Assembly: GCF_014633365.1 (NCBI RefSeq)
Contig: NC_068340.1
Span: 34,608,328-34,672,327 of the forward strand
DNA: 64,000 nucleotides
Reading direction: 5' to 3'
DNA from: Diospyros lotus
Lineage: Eukaryota; Streptophyta; Magnoliopsida; Ericales; Ebenaceae
Part shown: in pieces, positions 51,801 to 63,800 of the stretch
How positions within the stretch are numbered: the first letter of the stretch is position 1
How the letters are laid out: each line of letters opens with the position of its first letter
Program-made: the position numbers and the translations under genes
Notes under the pieces: generated by a model
The model's input: only the letters and a program-made list of their open reading frames with translations
What the model was told of the DNA's origin: nothing
The model's database searches: none

Positions 51801-54800
51801 GAAAGCTGTTCAGTTTTAGAGATTTCCTAATGTTGTGGTTTCCTAATTTTGTGCTGTATCTTTTGTTTTCTTGTACAGCGTATAGTGTATTTTTCCATTC
51901 TTTGTTGCTTTCCTAGAGTGTAACTCTCATCCCTATTAATAGGGAATGTAATACCATGCATAGATATGAAAGTAAGATAATTATTCTCGTTTATTCTACA
52001 TTCATCAGCCTACTTTCTACAATTGAAGATGTAGTAAATTTTGAGGATAAATTACAAGAAAAACCTATGTATTATTTGATTAGGATTTGATAAGGATTAT
52101 GATTAATTGGAGAATTAGAAACAAAAGGGGAAATTGAATCCAAATTCAAAGAAGAATTGAATGAACCCTAAGAAATCTATAAATACAAGCTTAGAGGAGG
52201 ATTAAATCTTCAAACTTTGAGGCTCTGAGCTATGGGAATTAGTGAGAGGTAAAATAGTTGGACATTTGTGGATAATATTTTGTAGATATTCTCTACAAAT
52301 GGGTCAGGTGAGTGGGTTATTTCTGACTAGTATATTTTGAAAATTATTCCCAGGCATGATTGGAAAATTGTTTGACATGATATATGTTACTTGACATACA
52401 TGAACTGTTTATTTGGAAACAAATTGAGAGCATGGATTTGTAAAATCATTTGAAAAGATTATTTATGGTGTTAGCATGTAATTATAAATTGTGTTGGAAC
52501 CATTGGGGAAGTCTAGGGGGTATGCTGGTAATTGAATTCCACTACCTATGCAGTGCCAAGGGAATTTTAGGTTCTCAATGGGAGGAGATGGACTGAAATA
52601 TTCCAGTCATGTGATGCCCTACCGGGTACTTGGGGGTAGATACCAGGGAAATTACTAGGTCCCTTGTACATTGATCGGCCCATTGAGATATTTATTGGGG
52701 TTTGAATTAATTATTGAATATTATTGTGATTCCCTTGGTTAAATGATGTTTTCTATATCACAAAAAATTGTTGGCTACACTATGTGTGGTTTTTATCAGT
52801 GATACACGTTATTGCATGGGTAATATTGGTGAATATTTGTGAACTGAGAACTATTTTATTTTATATGTATGAAATCCTTTATTTTGGATATTGATTTATT
52901 ATGTGGGATAACCTTCACTGGGTTTTAAGCTTGCCCCTCTTCCTAACATTTTTTAGGTGAGCAAGATTAGCAAGCTAGACATGGACTCAAATAGAGGGAT
53001 TATTAGTGAACTCAATTTAGAATATTTTAATTTTAAGTTATTGTCAGTTATGTAAAATTTAAGGATGCTAGTGGTTTCTATTTCAGTTTATTTCTTTTGT
53101 AAGATAGTGGATACTTTTCATGGGAGTAAGATGGATGGATTTTCAGGCTTCATGAACTATGGGTCTTAGCTTAGGGTTCAGTGTCAGTCGCATTAGCTGT
53201 AGAGGGGGTTGTGACGTCCAAGACACTTCCTCTTGGTTCAATTATTTGACCAAGCAAATCTTATCCAAAAATTACCATTATATCTCATTGGAGTCCTCTT
53301 TGAAAGAGCTACAACATATAAAAAATTTGGGTCAATTGGACTTCGTTTGACCCCTCAATTTATTGCACAAATTTAGCATATTTCAGGAAATCTAGGGCAA
53401 AGTTTCAAAATTAATTCACCAATATTTCAAAACCTAACAGGGTATGTTTTGAAACCTGGCTGATATGTTTGATACTTGCCATTTTGGGGGTATTCTTCCT
53501 CAGAGTTTAGGATCATGTTTCTAAACTTTTTCACTGCTTTCATGACTTTACTCATTTTTCAAATTTTTTATGCCTTAAGCCATTGTCCCTTCAGACTAAA
53601 TTGCCTTAGCCAAATTTAGCGCAATCCTTTCCATTTCTTGAACCACAATCCATGGTCCCTAGGCATAATTGACCTAATGAATCAACAAGTTTTCTTTTAA
53701 ACCTTTTTGGTGCCATACTAATTAAGAGCATGCACAAATGAGAATTAATGTGTTTAATCTCAATCGAGTTTATCTCTAACCTGGTCCCCTACTTAGCACC
53801 TAGCCAAGCCTACAATGTATAATTATGGCTTCTAGTTCCAGTTCATACACTAGCCTTGTGGCTGATGTACCACATATGCATGTATTTCCTTATAACACTT
53901 GGAGATTTGCTTGCTCAAATGAAGCCCCAGTTATGAACCTAGGGTTTATGACAGATTTAAAAGGTAATTGGAAGAAATTGGGGAAGTTATATTGGAAGAA
54001 ATGGGGAGGAATTTAGGGAAGAACAGAACAGAGAGGGAGATTAGGGAGAACCGAGAGAAAGAGAGGGAAATTGAGAGAATTCAAGATAGGGAAATGATAG
54101 AATTCATTTAACAATTCAAACATACATTCTCCAAGTACTATAGCCTATTTATAGGCTATCTAGCCAATGTAACAACTGAAAAGTACAACAGGTAAGCAGC
54201 AACGTACATCAAGAAGAAAATACATGTATTAGATTATTCTAATATATCCTTGGGTTGTGACAATTTCCCCCTCCTTGAAAAAGTTCTTGTCCCCAAGAAC
54301 TTACGGCGATTGTATCGTTGTTTCTTCATCCAATCCTAGTTTTCACTTTATAATTTGTCCATTGCCTTCTCTTGTTTCTTTCTCTTTTCTTTTTCCTTTT
54401 CTGCCATTGCCTATCTAGATAAATCTTAAAAAACCACTGTAAGCATTCCAATTTGTAAATAAAGCATGCCACACTAATATTTGTCAATCCAAAGTCTTTT
54501 GTAAATGCAGCTCTTGCAGTTGTGATCAGAGTTGCATCTACCTCCAATGTATACTTGTGTTGTTCTGTGTTGGCTCTGATGAGCTCAACAAAGACTGGGT
54601 TCCCATCCTCTCCTATAATAACCTTGGATGCACACCTTCCAGTGTGATAGACAATGTTCTTTGGGTTTATTAAAATTCTTTGGACCAACCTTCCTATCTT
54701 GAGATCCAATCCCAGTCCTTGTCTGCCATAGTTAGCAACTAATCCCGCAAACCTCTGTTTACATATGTTTCCCCCATCACGTCGCCTGTGATGTTGGTTG

Positions 54801-57800
54801 TTTTGAGAACAGAGGGTTGTCTAGCTATATCCTCAGTTGTGCCACTCTGATTAGGAAAACTGCCTTCCTTCTGCATCTTCCTTGGCTCCTCCTGAGCTTT
54901 TTCCTTCTTCTTTTTTTGAGGATCCACCAAGTAACTTTTGGACAGATCTTCTTGCTCTACAGCTTTCTCTATCACCTTGAACTATTCTTGCTCCTCACCA
55001 TTTACAGACCCTAGCAATGTTGTAAAAGAATATTTTTCTTCCTGTTTGTCATCGTACACCAGAGGTTCACTTTCAACAGTTTTCTCCTCAAAGATTTCTC
55101 TGCTACAGTCGTATTTATTTGAAACCTCCCCTCCCGACTTATAGAAGAATTCAACTGGGATATTGAATTGACAATCCTTAGACAGCATCATGAAAAACTC
55201 CTGCATCTCCTCACGTATTGCACGGCCTACTTCCTTGCGCATCTGACTGAACTTATTATCCAATCTCTTTTCCCATGCCTCATGATTCCAGCCAAACTCC
55301 TCACGAATTCGGTTGTATCCCATGAAAACTGTAGCATTCTTCCGCTGCAACTAAGACTCCAATTGTTTCACACGCATGATATCTGTCATGGCAAAAATCT
55401 CATGAGCGGAACAAGCCAAAGACTAAGAAACCGGAGCTCTGCACATCCTAAGTCCCACACTTCCCTCTGTATCTACCTCACAATAGTCACCTCTGAAATT
55501 GATCCAAGAAGTGGCAAATCACAAGCGTTGTTCCGCTTCAAGGTCAAGCCTATTTTAGGATCGGAAGAGGTCGCATAGTTACAGTGACTCGGTCGGCCTT
55601 CTAGAGTCCCCTAGATCTCCATTAGAAGTGAGAATCGATCACTACAATGGTCACCTTCACAACCGAGATCACCTAAGTCAAGGAACTGATCTAAATCGCC
55701 TGCTACTCCCGGTTTGCGTAATCGCCTTCAATTTTCGAGAGTCAAGCCTCGTGCGTCGAAATCAATTGGCCAAGTCGTCTTCCAATTCCAAGCCTCAAAT
55801 ATTAGCCGACCTCACCTCCTTGTGCTTTGAACTCAATTTTCGAGATTCAACTAGAAATTAATCAATAGAAAAACAGTAAAGAACTGATGCGGGTAGGGAG
55901 TTCGCCTAACTGTTGGAAATCACGACCAAGGACCTTGATCTTGTCAGTCTTCCTGAAGATCGAACAGCCAGCGTTGGGTTACCAATTCAACTCACTGAAA
56001 TGCCTCCTGAAAGTTCTATTAATTTCGATGCCTCTAGCGATCGCCTAACAATTGGTCGATTTCTGCAGCCTAGGGGTCAGAAACCAATGAGCAAAAGAAG
56101 TCGGAGGAATTCGCCTCTCACAAGGGACTCCACCTACATGTTAGAGCCCGAGAATTATCGAAATCGCAGTTGCGGGTCAACCTCTTGCTCACCTCCAAGA
56201 AAATCGATCAACTCTTCCACTTATATGAGTCATCTGACTTCCCTTTGAAGACATCTTATCTGCTTGTCCTCAATTTTTGTCCAACCTTACTGGATTTCAA
56301 AACGAGTCTCAACTATCAGCTTCGTCTTCAAGACTCGGACTTTGATATGCCAGAATCACCAAAGTTCATTGGGATCTGCTCTGTGCCTTCTTCGATCGGC
56401 TTCGTTGTCGTCCTTCAAAGTCGCCTCAATTCACGACTAGAATCAATTGGAATCATAGGCGAGGAACGATGCTCTGCTTTAGCGTACGGACAAGTTGGAT
56501 CGGAATGACTGAATCACAACCAAGAATCGCTGGCCTGTTCTGCCTTTCAAGAATCGAATCTAGAGGTGCTCGGCCCACTCCGCCTTCAATTTCCAAGTTC
56601 AACTCAAATTAACTGGATCGGCAACGGAAATTATCTCCTCATTCGATCGACACTAATCTAGCTCAGCGAAAATCGCTCGAGGCTTTGCTTCGATCGCACC
56701 TTACTTCTTGTTGTCTACTCACGACCAAAGTGAATCCAAGATTGCTAGTGGAGTCCCCACCCGATCACCAACCACCGGTTGGAATTCACTTGAATTCTTG
56801 AATCAATCTTGATTCTTTTCGAATGCTTGCACTTACCTATCACACTGTAACCAATGGAACTCGTCGGAGTCCTTGTACTCGCTGGAATCACCCAAAGTCT
56901 CTGCTCTATCTATTCCATCGAGAGTCGTCGGAATCAACTGCTACCATTTGCAAGAATTACAGCCAAGGAACGTTGGCTCTAATACCATTTGTCATGAACC
57001 TAGGGTTTATGATAGATTTAAAAGGTAATTGGAAGAAATTGGGAAAGTTATATCGCAAGAAATGGGGAGGAATTTAGGGAAGAACGGAACGGAAAGGGAG
57101 ATTAGGGAGAACCGAGAGAAAGTAAGGGAAATTGAAAGAGAAATTGAGAGAATTCAAGAGAGGGAAATGATAGAATTCATTTAACAATTCAAACATACAT
57201 TCTCCAAGTACTATAGCCTATTTATAGGCTGTCTAGGTAATGTAACAACTGAAAAGTACAACAGGTAAGCAGTAACGTACATCAAGAAGAAAATACACGT
57301 ACTAGATTATTCCTAATATATCATTGGGTTGTGACAGCCCCTTTACTCTTCATCTTGTTACATAGCCCTATAATATGGCCCTTAACCAATTTGACACCTT
57401 TATAACACCTCTCAAGTTTCTATTCCATCTAACTTGATATTGGCCATCAAAATTACATATACAAAACCAACATCAATAAAACTTGAAGCTAAGATGTCAA
57501 TCCATAAAAACTGTCACAAGAAGCTTTACAACACATTAGACAACCCAAAATTTCCAAAACCATCCAAAAGGCAACATATCTTCAAAACATTCTCTTTTAA
57601 CCTAGCCAACGCCTACCAATCTGAGGGACATTTTACAAAAATAGAAAAAGGTCCTTAGCTCAGAGAATTTACATGCAATGCTTTAGACACAAACGACATG
57701 TGTCATATGCCTGTCATGTTCTCATGCAATACAAGCTCTTATCCAGTCATCATAAATATATTGTGATCATTTTTGTAAAAAGAATGACTAGGTATATCAC

Positions 57801-60800
57801 CAGAAAGATACATAAACATAGGTTAGACGCCAAAACCAACCAATCCATCACACAAGCAAGCATTTATAAGCACATTCTTGGTTATAACCATACCAAATTC
57901 AGTTTTCAGGCTATACAGCTGCAAATAAAGCTCAGTTTGCAATTTAACTCAAGAAACCACTCACATTAATCTACAATAAGCATATCATCATATAAAAATA
58001 ACATAGAAACCAAGATAGCACAAAAGTGAAGCACATCATGAAACTCTCGCTCTCAAAACACTAAGCTCGCTGCTTCCTTGCAGATTTTTGGTGTGATTTC
58101 AGATATCTCTAGCTAGATTTGTGGACTGTCTTACTTCCCTTGGACCAGAACTTCAGAAACCTATGAAAATCTCCCATGTGCATGGCATGCTAGCTTGAAG
58201 AAACCCACTAGATTTTCTGTTTTGTAATAACTCTAGCAAAACAACACAAGTTCCTTGAATTTCTTAGCTAACCGAGCAGAAAAATCTCTCCAATTATGAC
58301 ATTAAAACATATGTGTCGTGATCCTAGGATTTAGCTAGGGTCTTAGAAGGAATTGGAAGGAATTTGGGGAAGAACAGAGAAGAAATGAAGGGGGAGATTG
58401 AACAGAATTAGGGAGAAAGTTAAGAGAAATGAGAGGGAGAAAGGAGAGAAATTTAGAGAGGAAAATGAGAGTTTCATTAATCAATTCAAGCATGAAATCT
58501 CTCCACTTACAATTGGCCTTTTTATAAGGCATAGCTAGATGCTTAACTAATTTCTAACAACATCCTAACAGCACCCATGTGCTTCTAACAACTTGTAAAA
58601 TATCTCTAACTAACTATTATACCCTATTACAATAATGCCCCTTTATTACTCCTAGGGTCATGACAATATGCAATCTCTGGTGACCTGTAATCCACCAAAG
58701 TTTCTGCTTTACAGAAATTTCCAGCAAGAACTAACTTACTTCCCTCTCACTCACCAAGAAGAGAGAAATACATGATTTGTTAAGAACCTAGACTTATTCT
58801 TCAAAGAAACCTCTCAACCTGGTTTTTCTCCACTCTCCTCTCCAGTGAAAGCAAATGGGGGAAAGAAATCTGCCAACTAAATGTAAGAATATTGTTAGGA
58901 TATTACCAGAATATTGTTAGAATATTTATAGATCTTTTTATATATTCTTTGTAATCTTTCAGTATTTTATTACCTTTTTAGGTTTAGTCTTTATTACCAC
59001 TTTAGGTTAGTCAAAGGCCTTATATATACCTATTGTATACCTTCTATTACAATAACGAAAATACAATAATCTCTTACTTTACCACTAACAAGGGTATAAA
59101 AACATCAGTTTTTAAGTGAAATTTTCAGAAATTACAGATTCCCCCATTCAAAAATTACACTTTTACCCCTAATGAGCTTTTAACTTTTCACTTAACCCCC
59201 TCATATATGTAGTTTATTTCACTCACAAGAGCTCCCTTCCATTATTACATAAAGGCTTTTAGTTTGATTGTTGTTCTCCCATATGCCCCTAAGCATTTTA
59301 ATAGACCTATCACTTATGGCTTGTTTGGTATCCAGATAAAATAGTGATGGGACTAAATAATACCATCCCATATATAAGAAAGAAGGATTACCAGAGGTCA
59401 TAACTATCCCATGTTTGATTTGTCAAATTGTGAAAGAGGTATTACCTAAAGTAAATTGCCAATTAATTTGCCCATTTTCTCAAATCAATACCTAACACCC
59501 CAACAAAATCAAAAAACCCTAAGAACAGATCCGGGAAACAAAATCTATACTTAACAAACAAAATTAAAACAGATTTGGGAATTAAAATCAAAGGCTGGAA
59601 TCAAAACCAATGATGGGAACAGGAAGAAGAAAAGCAGAGAAAGTATATAGAGGAAAATGGTGGGTCATTTGAAAACTCAGTTAAAGGTGAAGAGAATTCC
59701 ATTTCCATGGCTGTGGGAAGCAACAATAGGAATTTGGACAGGCAGAAGATGGGTCTAAAAGATGAAATGGGATTTTAGAATGAATATAAGAGGAGCTTAG
59801 GCTTTGAATAGAAGAAATATTACAGTCCAGAGATGCATCCTGCAAGAGGACTTGGAGTTGATAGCATTAATATTGGCTTTGGTGGAGGGGGCAAATAGGG
59901 TGGCGGCAGAAGCAGCCACAGGTTTGGGAGAGATGCTGCAGATAGCAATGACCCCGGCATAGAAGAGCATTACCAGAGGCTGGTGGAATAGAATCCTCAC
60001 AATGCATTATTTTTGAGGAATTATACTCAGTTTTTGTATCAAGTGAGGACCCCTTCTCTCCATGTTTCCATTTCAACACACCATCACTAGAATTCATCCC
60101 AAGGCAGGGACGCAGCAGTGGTGATAGAACATGAATTTATGAAGAGAGAGAAGATGCAAAGGGCTTATATAGTGGAGGGGCAAAATGGTACACCACACAA
60201 GTGGGATTATTCTTATACCTACATGGAGAGATAAACTCATCAACTTTGGTGGGATAAATTTTTCCCTGGCTTAGCTTATCCCACATGTCTTTAGATACCA
60301 AACATAGTATTACCGTGTCAAAAGGTAATACCTTGTCCCAATACTCCTACCAAACAAGCTGTTAGGGCATTAACTTTTATCTCAATTACCATGGACCCCC
60401 TTTTTTACATGTTATATTTCCAACTACATCCCAGCTATTATTTACTACTGAGGATTCTATTTTATATCTTTTATACATAAGCCCTAACCACTTTTTTTGT
60501 TTTTGATCTATCTCACCAATTTGTCAATACGTTCACTCTTTATTTACCATGTGGCTGGTTCCAAGCTACATAATCCTCAATTAAGCACTAACATATGCCT
60601 ATATTACCTCCCTTCTCACATTGCGTAACTATCATCGGTTGTTTTCTTGTTTACCTTGTTTCTTGCAACAACCCGAGGTGTTACAAAATGCTAAAAGTTA
60701 ATCAACAATCACGACATTCAAACACAAAAGGCATAATATTTGTAGTGGTTCAGCATTGCTCGCACCTATGTCCACCCTACAAGGTCCAATCTAATTTTGT

Positions 60801-63800
60801 GTTCCACTAATCACAACAAATTAGGTTTTTCTCACCCAAGCTCACCTTAGAAACTTGTACACCCCTAGATTCATTGGCTTTGGGTAGCCAACACCAAAAA
60901 TGGCAAGTCACTGCTTGCCCTCACAATATACAAATACAAATTTAACTATGAAAATAATAAATAAATACCGTTTGGTTACTGGTTAAGAGTAATTTTTAGA
61001 AAGTTGAGAGGGGGCCATATTGAAAATATATTCAAATACTATGGATTGAGTAATTTTAAAAAGTTGAGAGGGGGGCAATTAACCCCTCTCAACTAGTTGT
61101 GGCTCCACCACTACTCCAAGTAACAACTTGCTAGATGTACTTAGCATTATTTTCAATTCTTTTTGAAGAACCGCTAGTTGAACCAACGATTCTTTACCAT
61201 TCTTTTAAAAACTGTTGGTTGAACCAACGATTCTTTCAAAGAAGCACTGGCATGTGGAACAACCAGTAGTAGTTTGTTAAATAGTTTCGGAATAGTAGTA
61301 CTTTAGTATTTTTTTATGATATAGTTGTGGTTTAGAAAAAAGATATTAATATGCAAATGTCTGAGAAACTAAACTCACTATCCACTCCCTATTCTGCATC
61401 CTCCCCTTCTCAATGTCATATAAGCCAGTCACCAACAAAGATCAACATTATTGGGCAATGGCATGATCCCTCTCCCTTTCTTCTTTTCTCCTCCCTCCTA
61501 TATTTTCTCATCCTCTCTATGTTCTCCAGACATCACATACATCGATTACCAACCTAAACCATTCTCATCCCTGGCTCCTCCGTTGCATCTTGCCACCATA
61601 TATGCCCTTATCTCATCCATACTGGACAACATTGGCAAGAGAGGTGAAAGATTGAAAAAATGTTAAAAGAATACAAAAACAACAAAATCCAAAACCGATC
61701 ACTGTGGTCCAAAGGCGCAAGTCCAATACCATTGAAACCCACCATCATCAAGAACTCCTTCGCCAGCACTGCACATCATTAAAGAGTGTCCCCAATATGC
61801 AAAGCTCCCTGCTTTATGAAGGTAGGGTTGCAAGAAGGTCTCTTTCCACAACTCAAGCACCCATGGCCTTCTAGTCATAAAGTAACAACATTATTGTTGC
61901 AGCCAACTGCCAAGGCTCGCCATCCAAAAAACAAAGATGCGAGAGATCTAACTAACTCCTACATAATCCATCACCATCATCAGTCTCTCCTCCCACTTCA
62001 ACTTCATGGGTCTTCACAAGGGAAAGAAAAGGGATTTTATTTCATCCTTTGCTAACATCACGCAATCTGCAAGGAGATTGTTGCCAAAAAGTGACCCATC
62101 TCTCCAACACATAGTGCCACTAAAGGAATCAAGTAGTTGAACTCCTCCTTATTTAGGATTGATTCATATATTGACTAGAGTAAGCTTGTGACGATGATAG
62201 TGTTCATGTTAATCCAAGCAAGAATTAGCTGTCATTTGCAGTTTATAGCATTAGCGCAAACAAATAAGCAATAAAAAAAATTCTAATTCACTTCAAAAAA
62301 ATAAGAAAATCCTACTCTCTTACAAAATTCAAGATGCTCAGCTGTTATGAAAAACAGTGGCAAGCACGACAAGGGTACAAGACTAAAAGTTTACATGCTA
62401 TACGCAACAAGGGTACAAGACTTAAGCCTTCACCTTTAACCATACACTTTTCTGTATTAGAACATCATTTGCAACAAAAAAAGGGTACAAGACTAGAAGT
62501 TTTAAAGAAAAGGTTGTAATTTATTATCCTCTCTACCACAATCAGCCTTCTTTCAAGATACAATACCTGGAACCAGCATATATGAAAAGAAGGATGTTAA
62601 ATCCACCTCCCTAAAATAAGACGCCACTTGCATACAAGTAAAATCCACAACTTACAGACTTTACAAAATCGTTCATGGAAAAATAAGTAGAAACCCAGTG
62701 AGCAAAAACAAGCATTACAGATGCCAAATTTTTCTCCTTTTTTTGCTATCTCATTGCAATCTTACGGGGAAAGTGAAATCCTGTAAAAGTTGGGGAAAGT
62801 GAAATCCTGTAAGAGTTGCCCCTAGTGTAATATTGAACTAATCACAACCAGCCAATAGACTGTCCTATTTATGACTCAAAAACAGTAAATTAGTGACAAT
62901 TACCTCTAAGTTGTTCTTTGCCAGATTACTCAATTATGTAAAGTTACAAGATGAATACAAATAAAAATAAAAATAGGCACCAAGACTTTACAAACAAAAG
63001 CTTTGACACCTTATAGACTCAAACCTTATTAGGGAATTCATAAAAAAAAAAGACAGAAGAAGAAGATTGACAACACAATCCCTCTATGTCAACAGCAAGC
63101 AATGTCATTTTCGATGCTCCACGATAAGTCATTATTCCAATGACATTAGAAAGCACATCCGAAATTGAAAACATCTCACCTTGAGAGGAACCCTTAGTGT
63201 TAAAATTTTTGATATTTTTTAGGTTCAAAGAGATTGAAGATGACAAATTTCATGAATGAGTTTACGCCCATAAAAAGAAAGAGACAGGACAGGAAATGAA
63301 GTAAAAAGACCGCAAACACAAGTGTAAGATGTCGAAGACTATTCAGAGGGGTGACGATCAGCAAGTACATAAAATCAATTGAACACATCAGCAAAGGTAA
63401 ATCAACTAAAGCTCGTAATCAAGAAGCAATTACAGTACCCTCCTACTAGTAGTTTCAAATAAGACATTAAGGAAAAAAGATGACAAAACCCTCAATTTTC
63501 ACATTTCGATTGAAATTGAAAAGCATCGCAAACCAAACCAAATTAAAAGGGGGGAAATGGGATAAAAAGGGGTAACGGCGCTGGTTACCTACCGGAAAAG
63601 GGCCTGCGGTTGACGGAAGGGTCGAGCTGATTATGCCAGCGGAGGCGGCAGGACTTGCCGGTCCGACCGGGAATTCCTCTGGCGATCAGGCTCCAATTCT
63701 TCGCGCCGAACTCTCTCACTAGTCGGGTCAGCACCGCGTCTTCTTGGGGCGACCAAGGCCCCTTCACTCGGCTGCAAGCGCCACCGCCACCGGCTCCGGT

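Larger units (their letters stand above)
53929..57336 (-). mobile_element. Second non-autonomous LTR retroelement of the TR-GAG-like family, TSD GCCCC
   Basis: LTRs are at 53929-54262 and 56990-57336, with the perfect 5-bp duplication GCCCC at 53924-53928 and 57337-57341. The primer site TGGTATTAGAGCC (minus strand, 56975-56987) and the purine tract (minus strand GGAGGGGGAAATTG at 54263-54276) set the orientation. The LTRs differ by about 15 substitutions and a 13-nt indel, by eye. The LTR plan (CCTAGG near the start, GCCTATTTATAGGC box, GTTGTGACA end) is shared with the 7844-12238 element. The interior has broken frames of unknown function and no pol domains. It lies in the MYB intron, in the sense orientation of that gene. 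Confidence 0.85.
40255..63592 (-). other. MYB intron, 23.3 kb, filled with transposons
   Basis: The intron runs from donor gtaggt (63592) to acceptor ctgcag (40255). Its contents are listed as separate features. Stretches in which nothing is recognised: 40255-40628 (with a GC dinucleotide run at 40502-40518), about 52300-53923, 57342-58313, 60365-61780 and 61925-63592. Confidence 0.8.
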
